A stretch of 64,000 nt of DNA from Ypsolopha sequella (Eukaryota > Arthropoda > Insecta > Lepidoptera > Ypsolophidae): the NCBI GenBank assembly GCA_934047225.1, contig OW203990.1, positions 24,221,045 through 24,285,044 of the forward strand, given 5' to 3'. Positions 21,351 through 32,960 of the stretch are shown here, in pieces (positions within the stretch are counted from its first letter, which is position 1; every line of letters begins with the position of its first letter). Under the pieces are notes generated by a model. That model worked only from the letters and a program-made list of their open reading frames with translations. It had not been told where the DNA came from and did not search any database. Both the position numbers and the translations under genes were made by a program.

Positions 21351-21620
21351 TATACAAGGTGACTTTTTGATCATCGTCCAAATTCATACTGGAGGCTTGA
21401 TAAGTGATCAGTATCTTGGATCAGTAACAATTTTTGTGAAATTCGTAATATGAAATTTCGGCTTCCCATAGAAATTCAGTTCCAGTCCCAGGTGAATCAC
21501 TATGGGGAGTCGAAATTTCATTTTACGAATTTCACCAAGATTGTTATTGATCCATGATACTGATCACTTACCAAGCCACCAGTATGAATTTGGACGATGA
21601 TCAAAAAGTCACCTTGTATA
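21351..21620. mobile_element. Hairpin MITE, tandem pair, unit 2
   Basis: Same family and length as the unit at 21067-21335, with a 15-base spacer and better-preserved ends (tatacaaggtgactttttga; tcaaaaagtcaccttgtata). The pair lies in the last intron of gene copy 2. Confidence 0.8.
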
Positions 21621-22972
21621 TCACAAAAATTAAAAAAACATGAAAGTTACAGATTTTTGAATACAAGTATCTTATTAAACTAGTTATTGAGATCTTATTT
21701 GTAATCATTGTTTGCAATAAAATTTTTTGTTTACAAATTTAAATCTAATCTCAGTTTCAAATTAATGTTCAAGAGTATTTGACATCTTAATATCGTAATA
21801 CCACACAAGTCACACTGCTTTGCATTTTTGCATGATCCTTTGTTGTAACAACAATAATGCATCAATCACTCTGAAATAAATATATGATAAAGTTGAGAAC
21901 TAATGCAAGGACCTTTTTGTGGCGTAAACACGATTCCAATAACTTTTCTTGATAGAAAATAGTTGCAAAGTAACTTCCAAACCGTACAATAAATCGCTAG
22001 TATTCAATAAATACTGTTAAGAATAAAATGTATATTTTTAGAACGCATCAGTCGAGTGTTCGGTTTACGATTTTGTTTTTTGTGTGTGGTAACACTTCTC
22101 TCACTTGGAGCTGTCAAAAACCTCGGATAGGACGTATTTTGGGAAAAGGTCGCGGTCGACCACATTATTGGGATATTAACGGCTTAATACAAGGGAAATC
22201 GATGTGGACATCGTAAAAAACATTATTCAGTCAGGGTCTGACGATATTTTGGCGTGAAGACCACTTTCAGTGTATTTCCTGTGTGTGTGTGACATAACCT
22301 AAACACGCGGTTTCCGACAAGTGGACTTGTCAATTACCATTTCTTCTGGGTTTGGATGCATCCAGGTGTAGGTGGGTTGTGTTTAGGTTCTCCGTGACGG
22401 TGAGCAGCGTGTCACAGCACCGGAACGCCTTGGAGTCCACGTGCGGAAGGATTTCGTGCGAGGACTAGCTGATGAGGTCATCATACAATTGTCTGGTAGG
22501 ACATTTTGTACTATATTTTGTAGAATATAAGATATTTGTAGAATATAAATCTGGGACAGCTTATGGGCCCCTGTTCCAGCTGCTAATATCGCCCTTTAAC
22601 TTACAATTAGTGGTGTCTGAGCGTGGTTATGGAACCCTCGCACCAGTGACGGCGATGCCCGTCACTAGTCAGAAATATTACCACTCCTTTAAGTAACAAA
22701 TACTGTAAATTATATGTTTTTCGCAACAAATAATACGTAGCATTAGCATCCAATTATTTCAAAGTGATTTTTGCAGTATTGTTAATATAACAGAGGATTA
22801 TGCGAAGCAAATTGAGGTATAATATTATAGACTCATAAAACAAAATCTACGCGCTGACAAACAAGGCTATTCAATATTGATACCCATTTAAGTTACGAAG
22901 TTATGTACTCTTATTAACAAAAATTCGCCATATTGGTTTTATTTTACTAATTATTCTTTTTTATACCCCAAA
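21621..22972. other. Intron sequence of copy 2, repeats likely
   Basis: No exon recognised. Around 22600-22660 the phrase ggaaccctcgcaccagtgac recurs at 58433-58452, so part of this is interspersed repeat. Confidence 0.5.
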
Positions 22973-23243
22973 CAATGTACATGGTGTAACAGAAAGGTGT
23001 AACCATATTTGAAGAGCTTATTCAGTCAATGGTATAGAACAACTTTTACTTTTACAAACCGTGTATCTCGAAAAAAAAATTTTTACTGTTTCATAGAAAA
23101 ATGCAATGCCGCTCGGCCGAAATGTATGGAAGGGCAGATTTTTTTTTGACATTTCAGGATTGGCTCCATAGTAAAAGTTGTTCTATACCATTGACTGAAT
23201 AAGCTCTTCAAATATGGTTACGCCTTTCTGTTACACGTTGTAT
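22973..23243. mobile_element. Hairpin MITE
   Basis: The left end (ggtgtaacagaaaggtgtaa) mirrors the right end (ttacgcctttctgttacac). Inner arms ttcagtcaatggtatagaac and gttctataccattgactgaa are perfect complements. It lies just downstream of the copy 2 KKW exon. Confidence 0.8.
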
Positions 23244-23295
23244 ACTCAAAAGCTGTGTAATGGTAAAACCAATAAATGAGTCACCATTTACTTAC

Positions 23296-23637
23296 GTTGA
23301 GATTGCTCCTCGTAATGTTCTAGTAAGGCTTTGATAGCACTGTCTTGTGTTCGCTTAAGCTTTATTAAAGCAATTTCAATAATTTTTACTTTATAGAGAG
23401 GGAAATTTTCACACAACTTGTCCTTGTATCCAGGGTAGAGGGTTTCAAAATCTTGTATCAGAAGTTTGTAACCCGCAGGCATTCTTAAAGCAGGATATTG
23501 GGTCATATACTGAGCGACACCAAGCCTATCTTTTAACTGACTCAATCGGTATTCTAAAGTATTTTTCCATTTCTTTTCCACCAACTCCCATGGTCCACTA
23601 AAGTCATTTAGCCAGAGGATGTCCTTGGAAATAATAT
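23296..23637 (-). CDS. Gene copy 2, exon 5 (KKW exon)
   Basis: Acceptor TTTTTCAG|AT and donor CTCAAC|GTAAGT, phase 1 both ends. The peptide has DIISKDILWLNDFSGPW, VEKKWKNTLEYRLSQLKDRL and LYPGYKDKLCENFPLYK, ending ALLEHYEEQSQ. It is open throughout. It differs from copies 1 and 3 at several sites in its last third, where those two are identical. Confidence 0.8.
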
Positions 23638-25005
23638 CTGAAAAATAAAATAAAATAATATAAAAAAAAGCTCAGGATAAAAAATAAATACTTAATATAG
23701 GTGCAAAAGCTTTGCCGAAGGTCCACTAAAGTTTTTTAGCTAGAGAATTTCATTGGAAATATTGGCAAAAAATAGGACTATATTATTATAATAATAACAT
23801 AAAAATACATAAAATACATCGTCTCAGCATGAACCACCGACACCTTTAATACTCCAGAAGTGCGTTCATTAAATAACCCTGGGCTGGGTAGGAACACTGG
23901 GGTTGTAACGCTGAGTTTTTGAACGGGTTTCATCGTATAGCGACACTCCAAACGTCGATTGTGATTTTTGCATTATATTTAGTATAATAACGTTGAGAGA
24001 ACCCCCTCTGTACGAAATTTAACGTAAACATATTAACTATAACGTTGAGAAGACCCTCTCGGTATGAAAATTAACGTCATGTCATTTACGAAAATTAACG
24101 TGAATGTCAGGTGACGTTTAGAGCCTATACTAACCTTGTGAACCCTGCTCAGAGTTGATGTTGAAATATTTCGGCACCAGTGTACCGACACTGTCATTTT
24201 TGAACGGTCGGTGTTGAAACGCGAGTTCATTTTTGAACGGGTTAGTGTTGCGACCCGGGTAGGAAACCCAACTCGGTGTAAGTTTATGAACGACTATCAG
24301 ACGTGTTTTCGAGTAAAAACTGTGAATTGCAAGTCATCCTCAGATTAAGAGGCGTCGTTACGCGCAAACCTCCATACAAACGCTGTCACTACATTGTGGG
24401 GTGTCTATGGAATGTTATTAAAATATTTCAGGCTGAGCCTATTATCATTATCTAGATCTATGTTTGAGTCAAATTAAAAACCGTGAAATTTGAGTAATAT
24501 CTTAACAACAAACATTTAAAATACGTAAATTTAATGGTTTTTTACCAAAAGTATAGTCGAATGTGCTTTTATTGTTTTAGATAAAATCAAAAAATCAAGA
24601 CGGTTTAAACACCAGAAATGTTATCCAGATTAATAATAACCAAAAATAATGTTTGAAAACGTTAACAGTCTTGCCAAAATGTGGTTTCTCCTGAAACAAG
24701 TTTTAAATTTTGCGCCAACCAACGACAAAATCAACACGATTGTATTGTCCTCGGAAGTTTCACGGAGCGTGCACCTTATAGAGAAATGAAACAGCATGAC
24801 ATTTGGCGACGGCCACAACTGAATTGGTCGCGTCATGACAACCATCCTTAGTGATCCAGAGCTCGAACCACTGCACTACAGAAGCGATCAGTGATAGTAC
24901 AACCCCAGGACAAAATATAAATAAAATACCACTGGCCCACAATCACATTAATCTCGGTAAGAGGAATCCTGTGTAAAAATTAAGTAGATAAATAAAAATA
25001 ATCAC
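23638..25005. other. Intron of copy 2 with a dispersed repeat
   Basis: Positions 24360-24590 (tacaaacgctgtcactacat, aatatttcaggctga, agtcgaatgtgctttta) recur in diverged form at 61470-61700. Near 23985-24090 a short 'aacgttgagaga' passage occurs twice. No exon seen. Confidence 0.55.
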
Positions 25006-25396
25006 CTTTTTTTGCTTCCGTAGGAAAGTTTGATGTGGACGCACCCTGATTATCATTATTCTTAATCGGTTTCTCTGCTTTTTTCAATTCTTCCTTATAT
25101 TGTTTCTTCCGATTTAAAAAGCAATCATATAATTTCCCTTTCGGATGCTTTTTGTTAGTGTATGGAATAAAATAAGTGCTCACATCTTCTTTCGGGAAGA
25201 TGTCTTTGATTTGACAAGCTAGATCAAGAAGGTTTTGGCTGGAAATTCTAACATTGCTAGGATCATCTCCAAGTAAATCTGTCACAATTAAATGACATAG
25301 TTTTCGCCTGCCACTGTTGTCAAGTACTCCCTTATCTTTGTTTAATTTTAACAGCGATCGTCCATCGGAATTTGACATTAGCATGTTCAAAATTGA
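25006..25396 (-). CDS. Gene copy 2, exon 4 (EGR-type exon 2)
   Basis: The acceptor TTTTTTCAG opens in phase 0 (S-I-L-N-M-L-M). The donor AAAAAAAG|GTGAT leaves in phase 1. Blocks are SDGRSLLKLNKDKGVLD, GRRKLCHLIVTDLLGDDP, LLDLACQIKDIFPKED and STYFIPYT, then a basic LNRKKQYKEELKKAEK tail. It is clearly closest to the same exon of copy 1, and it has no stops. Confidence 0.8.
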
Positions 25397-25847
25397 CTGA
25401 AAAAAGTATTAAAGTGTTAATATTTACGAAAATATTATTACGCATTTAATCAATATTTGTGGTTTTGAGTTAATGGATATGCTAGGAGATGAAATGAGGG
25501 GTACTTTGCTTATTTCCTTAAAATAAGAGTATAAAGTTTTTTTTGTCTGTGTGTCTATATAGTGGCGATTCACGTAAAAACCAGTGAACGTATTTGAAAG
25601 CAGTTTGCACTGTTGTGTAGATACATGTCTAGGGTATAACACAGAATATACCAAAGTTGAAAAAACTAATATTTTAAAACACGTAAGTATAGCTGAACCA
25701 TTGTACTACTAAAGAATATGGTGCTACGTGTGCCTATCAATGTTAATAAGTTCATGAAAGAATTAGTAGATGTCGCTGAGTCACGTATCATGGTGGTCAG
25801 CGAAGACGGAAAATTTAGCAGAAACTAGTATGTGATAAGATTGTAAC

Positions 25848-25981
25848 TGGTTGTGATGAGTCTTTTCAATCAAGAAATATATATTCAATGTTCATTACAT
25901 GTTCTTGGAAATTCCGCTCCGTCGTCGTCCTCGCAGACTCGCTTGCATTATATTGTGTTACAACTTTATCGAGAAGTTCGT
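25848..25981 (-). pseudogene. Gene copy 2, exon 3 (linker exon), with stop codon
   Basis: The acceptor TTTCAG|AC is intact and the frame reads DELLDKVVTQYNASES, NFQEHVMNIEYIFLD. A TGA then follows at 25866-25868 where copy 1 reads on. After the stop the frame resumes KDSSQP. The donor is GTTACA instead of GTAAG. If this exon is used, the protein ends before EGR exon 2; skipping exons 3 and 4 together would keep the frame. Confidence 0.75.
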
Positions 25982-26701
25982 CTGAAATAAAATAAAAAAC
26001 ACATACAGCTTATGTAAGTTTAATCAGCTGTTCAGTAAATACAAACTCTACCCTGAGGTTGTTTTTTTATGGAATATGGCTTATTTCTTCTGAATACTGT
26101 ATTTTTTTCAGACTGTTATTTTTATTTTAAATCATGTATTCTTTGACTGACTGACTCCCTTATAAGAAGTATCTAATGAAATGGACACCAATGTGTTTTT
26201 TCAGTTTATACAAAAGTACCAAAATCACAAAAGCTTGTAAGGTATTTTATCTATTGATAAATATGCGATTAAAGTACAAGAAGTCGCAGGAGTAGAATTT
26301 GTCTACTTCCTGGGAATCATGTATGTTAACCTTTTTATTAAAAAAACGAAAGCTTTTACAACGTAGCTTTGGTGCTTGTCACGGCATTACTAAAATAAAA
26401 TACAGCCATTTTATTATTAACCATAAATAAGTTAAAACTTTTCTCCTGGAAATCATGAAAAATCTTTGATTTTATCGATTTTCGAAATTATTTTAGAATA
26501 TAAACAGCAAAATTGCTAGGGTGTATGTTGTTGAGATTTTTTAAGAATTCACAATCATCTGTTGTTAGTCAGAGTTAGAGCACTCAACTTCTTTCTGACC
26601 GGCTTTACTTCAGAGTGACATTGCCAAGGACAGACTAATAAAAAAAAGCTTGGTCTCAACTCAAACTGTAAAGAGTACTTATAAATACAGAAAGTAACTA
26701 C
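25982..26701. other. Intron, nothing supported
   Basis: AT-rich, no clear repeat ends and no exon between the linker exon and EGR exon 1 of copy 2. Confidence 0.45.
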
Positions 26702-27101
26702 CTGTTTCGGCCATCGCGAACGTCGAAGGTAACATGCTTTCAACAACATCAATATTCTCTTTCTCAGCTTTCTTTTTTGCGTTCCTGTACATTTTCTTTT
26801 GATTACTTAGACACGAATGTAATTTGCCACCTGCACGTCCAATTTGTGATTTTTTGTTCCGTTTATATGGCACGAAATAAGTGCTGACGTTTTCTTTTGG
26901 AAATATTGTTTTTATTTGGCGAGCTACTTCGAGTAGTTGTTCGCCGGATACTTTAGCATTGCAGGGGTCATCTCCAAGTAAATTTCTTACAATTAGATTA
27001 CAAAGTTTTCCTCTCCCATTGTTACTGAGTACACCTTGAGTTCTAAATAATTTCAGAAGTCTTCGACCTTCAGCATGTGAGGTTAATATATCCATAAGGG
27101 G
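26702..27101 (-). CDS. Gene copy 2, exon 2 (EGR-type exon 1)
   Basis: The acceptor TTTTTTCCAG opens in phase 0 (P-L-M-D-I-L). The donor GAAACAG|GTAGT leaves in phase 1. Blocks are HAEGRRLLKLFRTQGVLS, KLCNLIVRNLLGDDPCNAK, VARQIKTIFPKENVSTYFV and GGKLHSCLSNQKKMYR. It is nearest to the copy 1 exon at 38335-38719, with an open frame. Confidence 0.8.
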
Positions 27102-27313
27102 CTGGAAAAAACGGTTACGTATTAATCTCGTTTATTATTATGCCTTTGTATAATTATGACCTAAGCAGATACTATTTTATTGAAACAAGTAGGTTAAGTA
27201 GGAGATACAGGGCCGGGGGTAAATATTATATTTAAAATCAAATCAATCTTGTAAGTAGGTTGATGGAAGCAATCAAGATAAGTAGGCATCCAAAATTTTA
27301 TCCAAAGTATTAC

Positions 27314-27489
27314 TTGATGCTGTGATGTTTTTCCATCAGACCTCGTACTCGCTTCTCGTCGTTTTTTGATATCAGAATCTGGTAACATTAATACAGTTTC
27401 TTCATCTCCTACCACGTATTCTTCGTCTTGAATTATATCCTGTGAGCCGATATTCTCACTCTCTTCATTGTTGGTCTTTGAGATTTCAT
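27314..27489 (-). CDS. Gene copy 2, first visible exon (acidic exon)
   Basis: The acceptor GATCTAG|AT (phase 1) leads to DEISKTNNEESENIGSQD, DEEYVVGDEE and DIKKRREASTRSDGK, with the donor CATCAA|GTAATA (phase 0). It is open, and matches copy 3 in length and both splice sites. No ATG at the aligned position (ATA). Confidence 0.7.
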
Positions 27490-28257
27490 CTAGATCAAAA
27501 GATATAAGTAAGCTATTAATACCAAGATGGATATCCACAGGGTGATTGGTAGTTGGACCAATTTCTAGAAAGGGGTTATAACACGAACTGGTGGTCTAAA
27601 ATCAGTGATTCTCAAGATATTTAAGTATTTAGATTTTTTTTGGAAATTTTCCGACTCTGGACTAAAAACTGCTAAAACGATTTTCCAGAAATTGGCCGAC
27701 ACAATTTCTTGTCGTCCACGTTTTTTAGTTCATGTTTTCGATGAAGAAACATTGATATTTTAATAAATAAATACTTATTTATGCAAATCTAGGTACATGA
27801 CCGCTTCTGAAAAAAAATTAAATTAAAAACGAGATCTTTTCAATACATTTATTCTTACCAACAATGCTATATAAATGTTTTAGTCATTCATTACTTGTCA
27901 AGTTGTATATTGGCACGTATCATTTCTTGAATTTACGAGTATAGTTTCTTTCGTGGATGATATAGATATAGTATTTGCTGCAGGGTTGTATTTTTTGTCT
28001 CATTGTTTTATTTATTTTAACTACCTCAATTTTTCACGTGGTTATTCTTACTCTTTTTTTCATAATTCATATAATTTCTCTCCTTATGTTATTTCAAATT
28101 ATTCATGTTTAATTTTATATTATTTGAATTTTTGAGCGTTCTTCAAGAATTATTCTATTTGGTGAGAATTGTTAAGGAATTTACTGACTTCAAATTAAAA
28201 GGATGAATAAAACACTTGCACTGTTACACTAAAAATAACAACTTATTTTAGTTTTTG

Positions 28258-28375
28258 TTCTTCCAAAGTTTGCATTCTCTGAACTTTTGGGGGATTTCTG
28301 AATTGTCGCATCGTTTCTTGAGTCAGAAATGCTTGTGAAAACTTATTTCTTGCCTTACAATTAAATTAACAAATC
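28258..28375 (-). pseudogene. Degenerate copy of the exon at 18398-18576
   Basis: The complement aligns at the nucleotide level with the 18.4-kb exon (AATAAGTTTTCACAAGCAT, GAAATCCCCCAAAAG, GGAAGAACAAAAACTAA). It contains an early in-frame TGA and a shift near its end. It shows that the duplication unit includes this exon. Confidence 0.5.
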
Positions 28376-28460
28376 AATAGAATAGAGAGAGAAAGAAAAA
28401 GATGCAATTTAATTTTATAGAAGACTTTAAATGTAGATTCTATATTTAACTCATGGTCTG

Positions 28461-28893
28461 TGTTCACGCTAAAAAGCGTGACGTCAGCGCATGCGCAGAA
28501 AGGGTGACTCGCGACGGAATCGAGTCCTGCGCTGACCGCCGCTCGCTCGGTCTGTTCGGATCGACGAGCCTCTCTAGGCGCACGCGCGCGCGCCCGCGCA
28601 GCCGACAGCTCTAAACAATAGACATTCGCGTCAGCACAAACAATATCGCGTACCTAAAGTGTAGTGTTAATACAAGTGCTGTGTACATCACTCAAACCAG
28701 GACATTCAATACATCCCTGCACAGACGCCAGCTCAACTAGCCAACAAGAAGGCTCAGCACGTCACCGCATCTCCCGTCGGCACGTCCACAGACATCATCA
28801 AAGGTCAGTCAGTTTACCCACAATCTTTTTCTTATCCTGTCTGCTCTCCCACTCAAATTCCATCAGCCCTGCATCCTGTAGCCAGCGGCTACA
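28461..28893 (+). repeat. 5' LTR
   Basis: It begins tgttcacgctaaaaagcgtg (a small hairpin) and ends agccagcggctaca. A GC-rich stretch with gcgcacgcgcgcgcg lies near 28580. It contains an incidental open frame of over 80 codons that also appears in the other LTR. The sequence right after it (tttttggtccttcggccgg) is where a primer-binding site is expected. Confidence 0.9.
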
Positions 28894-30089
28894 TTTTTGG
28901 TCCTTCGGCCGGATCGAATTCTGGTCCTTACAGTCCATTTTCACAATTTTGGCCCTTCAAACCGCTACTGAACCAGCCCTCGTCGAGTTACTACAGTCCA
29001 TTTTCACCCGGTTACATATTTTGCCCCCTTTCCCGGCAAAAAATATTTTGTGGTTTCGAATACCTATCGCGGGTAGATAATTAGAACCGCCGCCTGGAAC
29101 ATTCCATTTATCGGTTAGAACCGACCCCCCCACGCCCCTTTACAGAATAACTCATTTTCATCACGGTTGTAATTATTGTTCAGCTCAGATAATATAATTA
29201 TATCCATTCGGCCCAATTGTTTATTACAGTCCACTATATTTCTTTATTAAACCCCCCCCGTCACTTCCAGGGATTAATTATCAGCCCTTATAAACCCCAT
29301 ACGTAAAATTAATTAAACTCAAAGTCAGCATTTTGCTCAACATTTTTTACATGTAATTCCCGACCCAATCTTTTCAAATGTTCTCGAAGTGATTCAACTT
29401 TGCTCGTAAATACATAGTTCACATTTTAGTTTCATATCGTGTTACAACGTTTTGAGTACCTACACTTCACTTTGTTTTCTATCGCGCGAAGAGGTGCAAA
29501 TCTACCCACTGTCAAAGATAGTTCTCGTATCTTGCGAGATATTTTTTGTGAGAGTATAAATTCGCTTTATTTCGTGCATTCACATACGTATTACGTATAT
29601 TACTAAAGCGTGATTTCATCATTAGTTTGTCCGCTCATTTAGATCCGATTTCGGCTAGGTATTTTATTATATAAATAGAATAGCATTTAGCTTCGTGTAA
29701 GCGGGAAGTAGCATAATAACATAAGAGTGAACAAGCCTTGTCGATTGTAATCTTGTAATCACGGTAATCTTGTGTTGCAGTAATATATTGCCGAACAGTT
29801 TTATCCTGATATTGTCTGCTTTTTATAGTAAATTTTTTTTTTTTTTTTTTTTTGTTTTTTCATCTCATCTCTGCTTTTATTGTTTATGGTACACATATAG
29901 GGTGTTCCAAGTTGGTGTATCAGCTCATATACAGGTTGTTTAAAAAAAAAAAAATTTTTATTTTTTTTCTCTCTATCGTGTTTATTTTCCGTGTTCCGTT
30001 TGAACATAGCCTTTGTTATTTCGGCCCGCGCAAGTTACAAGCTATCCGCACGTTGGAGTTGGTAGCGCTCAAGTTTTAATAACTCATTT

Positions 30090-30275
30090 TCACATATAGT
30101 CACACTCATCACACATTCAATCAGCACATACACACTCAGCTCATTTTCACTCACACATTCAATCAGCACATACACATTCAGCTCATTTTCACTCAATGAA
30201 ACCAGCACTCAGCGCACTCAGCACATTCATCACACACACACTCATCACATACACACTCAGTTCATTTTCACTCAA
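30090..30275 (+). repeat. CACTCA-rich minisatellite inside the LTR element
   Basis: Irregular repeats built on cacattcaatcagcacatac, cactcagctcattttcactc and tcatcaca. It sits immediately upstream of the integrase remnant. Confidence 0.8.
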
Positions 30276-30905
30276 TGACTTCAACTCCAACAGAGAATTC
30301 TTGTAACTCCGCACAACGTGTAGTGAACGTCACTAACACACCAATAATAGCAGACGTACATGGTCAATTTCACTCAGCACGAGCCCTGTTAGGTTTTATC
30401 TCACGTCGCGGTACTCCAGTTCTCATTCGCTCAGACTGCGGCACAAACTATGATGCAATCACTCACAAGCTCGCGAATCAGCACATAACTTGGTTCGGCG
30501 CTCTGCACGAAATAATACTCAACTCAAGAACCCTCTGCCCGATTTCATCCGACCCTACGGACTTTGAACCTCTCACGGCCGGACATTTCATTATTGGTCG
30601 TCCGCTCACCGCTCTACCTGAGCAGTCTTTTGACGACAGACCCATATCTGCTCTTAAACGGTTTCAACTCATTCAAGCGCTCTCTCAGCGTTTTTTGACT
30701 CTCTGGTCCAGATCCTACCTCCATACCCTGCAAACCCGCTCCAAATAGCTCTCCCCTTCTTCCCCTCCTCAAGTGGGTGAACTGGTCCTCATCAAAGAGG
30801 ATGACCTGCCTCCGCTCCAATGGAAGTTGGGGAGAATTCTCCGCACAATGCCTGGCAAGGATGGAGTGATCCAAGTTGTGGATCTGGACACAGCCCATGG
30901 AGCCG
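30275..30905 (+). pseudogene. Broken BEL/Pao integrase C-terminal part
   Basis: The frame holds HGQFHSARALLGFISRRG, LIRSDCGTNYD, LNSRTLCPISSDPTDFEPLT, AGHFIIGRPLTALP and FLTLWSRSYLHTLQTRSK. These are hallmark blocks of the BEL/Pao integrase end. Between ITW and FGALHEI the core is shortened, so an internal deletion has removed part of the catalytic domain. An in-frame TAG follows at 30746-30748, then the frame continues with VGELVLIKEDDLPPLQWKLG. It is not a functional integrase. Confidence 0.8.
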
Positions 30906-30925
30906 CAGCCCCGGCCCCCCCAGGA

Positions 30926-31358
30926 TGTTCACGCTAAAAAGCGTGACGTCAGCGCATGCGCAGAAAGGGTGACTCGCGACGGAATCGAGTCCTGCGCTGA
31001 CCGCCGCTCGCTCGGTCTGTTCGGATCGACGAGCCTCTCTAGGCGCACGCGCGCGCGCCCGCGCAGCCGACAGCTCTAAACAATAGACATTCGCGTCAGC
31101 ACAAACAATATCGCGTACCTAAAGTGTAGTGTTAATACAAGTGCTGTGTACATCACTCAAACCAGGACATTCAATACATCCCTGCACAGACGCCAGCTCA
31201 ACTAGCCAACAAGAAGGCTCAGCACGTCACCGCATCTCCCGTCGGCACGTCCACAGACATCATCAAAGGTCAGTCAGTTTACCCACAATCTTTTTCTTAT
31301 CCTGTCTGCTCTCCCACTCAAATTCCATCAGCCCTGCATCCTGTAGCCAGCGGCTACA
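30926..31358 (+). repeat. 3' LTR
   Basis: Same length as the 5' LTR, with no mismatch noticed along its whole extent. It is preceded by a purine/C-rich stretch (ggagccgcagcc...cccccaggat) and followed directly by the GTCTG target duplication. Confidence 0.9.
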
Positions 31359-31594
31359 GTCTGGGTTAAAAAAAAATATATAACGATGGATAATTGTTTA
31401 TATCCTTGACTTAGCAGACGAGGAGCGTTTAAAGGAAATTTAATGCAAATTCGTTTGTTAATTTATGGCGGGATAGAGCAAAAACGTTTAAACTATCTAC
31501 TAGTGATTTTTTTATCACCTACGTAACGTATCACGCTTAATACTATTATTTTTTCTAAAACACCCAAAGTATTAAGTAATCTAAGAACAGCCGA

Positions 31595-32085
31595 TTAAGA
31601 AGCTATTCCCAAGTCAGCCAACAATTCATTGACTGTTACAAATTGCTTGTCCCAAGGGTTATTTATATTATAAAATCCTCTTTGAATTAAAGTCCACAAA
31701 GGTTCGCATTCTATTGGGTACTTGCAGTTCAGACTCATATATATTTTAAAGCAAATATCAACTGCTTGTAAAATAGAATGAAACTTATATAACGTGCCGT
31801 CAACAACAACAAAATATTGTTCAATTGTCGTTATACCAGGTCCAACTATAAATATTGACGGTTGCAAATTTGATCCAATTTGAGATTCTTTATCTGTTTT
31901 ACTAGCAATGGCTTCACGTAAATCTTTCTCTGTGGCAACATGTTTAATAAATCGTTCCCTTGACTCCTGTTTGGACGGACGCCAGTGACTTTCTTTGGTC
32001 TTGACTGTAGTACGACCTAACACTGATGCTAATAGTAAAAATGCCGATATTGAGGTCGATTCTTCAGCTGCGCAGCTGCTTTCTC
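31595..32085 (-). CDS. Gene copy 1, exon 6 (C-terminal exon)
   Basis: The acceptor TTTGTAG (phase 1) opens GESSCAAEESTSISAFLLL. Then come RTTVKTKESHWRPSKQESRE, RFIKHVATEKDLREAI, LQPSIFIVGPGITTIEQYF, LQAVDICFKIYMSLNCKYP and LIQRGFYNINNPWDKQF, ending at TAA after DLGIAS. It is the same domain as 20126-20607, slightly longer by an insert near SQIGSN. Uninterrupted. Confidence 0.8.
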
Positions 32086-32256
32086 CTACAAAGGTAATAA
32101 TAAAGTACAATTACAAAAACACATACAACTAAACAGAAGATACAAAGCACAACATATAAAATCAGAGATGTGTGGATATAGAGTAGTTGTGATCTTAAAG
32201 ATAACATTCTCGTACATTTTAAAATAATAGATGTTAATCATTTTAACCCTACACAT

Positions 32257-32808
32257 AGGATTGCCAGATGTCCGGTTTTCGACCGGACAGTACGGTTTTT
32301 TGAACGGCTGTCTGGTCTAGAAAATTATGGAAAACCGGACAATAGAACGTCCGTTTTTTTTTTTTTTATACGCGATATATATACCTCACTCAAAAGATGG
32401 TACAATATGTGTGCAATGTTTCTGTCTCCAATGCCTTCGTAGAAGGAGTTTTTGGCGTAATGGACTGACGAAAGAATTCGACTCGGTGTGAATACCGTAA
32501 AAAGCGAATTATGTGTTTTCAGTTGCATGGAATTTAAAGAAACATTTTCAGGCAATAAACGTTTTTTAAAAGCAGTAGCATCTAGTGCCAAATATGTTTA
32601 AAATATAATAAATAATAAATATAAGTTTTAATGTTTACTAAGTGTTTCATTGTTTCATTGTGTTCACCTTCAGTAATTTCCGGTAATTATCTCAGTTTCA
32701 TCTGGCCAAAATCAAAGGGGGGACCTTTCGACAAATTTTATCAAAAAAAATCATACCCTTTGATAAAAAAATGTTCGGTTTTTTTATCTGGACCATCTGG
32801 CAACCCTA
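32257..32808. mobile_element. gccagatg-ended TIR element
   Basis: The left end gattgccagatgtccggttt mirrors the right end, read ggaccatctggcaaccct. Inner sequence repeats the ccggac/gtccgg theme. I recall this ending as a common lepidopteran repeat. Open frames inside (32325-32591 minus, 32631-32903 plus) are not convincing genes. Confidence 0.65.
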
Positions 32809-32960
32809 CCTACACACAAACTTTCAAGAGTATTTCAGATCTTAAAACAAATCTACGCGTAAAAAACGGAAGTTATTCAATTTTCATTGGCTGTTTTAGT
32901 TAAGAAGCTATCAATCTAAGTTCACAATATTTTAAATTTAGTGTTCTTTTTTGGTTAAGC

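Larger units (their letters stand above)
28461..31358 (+). mobile_element. Young BEL/Pao-like LTR retrotransposon, internally deleted
   Basis: Two 433-bp direct LTRs, each TG...CA with no difference seen, enclose 2.03 kb. The insertion is flanked by the perfect 5-bp duplication GTCTG (28456-28460 and 31359-31363). The interior carries only a broken integrase end and a CACTCA-rich minisatellite. No gag, protease, RT or RNase H remains. The element probably moved recently using proteins from a complete relative. It lies between gene copies 1 and 2. Confidence 0.9.

Noticed and set aside
28664..29080. ORF of 138 codons at the start of the LTR element
   Set aside because: Most of it lies in the LTR and repeats in the other LTR; composition is not protein-like and there is no gag motif.
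30090..30275. CRISPR-like regularly spaced repeat
   Set aside because: Repeats are irregular and contiguous without unique spacers, and the genome is eukaryotic; it is a minisatellite within an LTR element.
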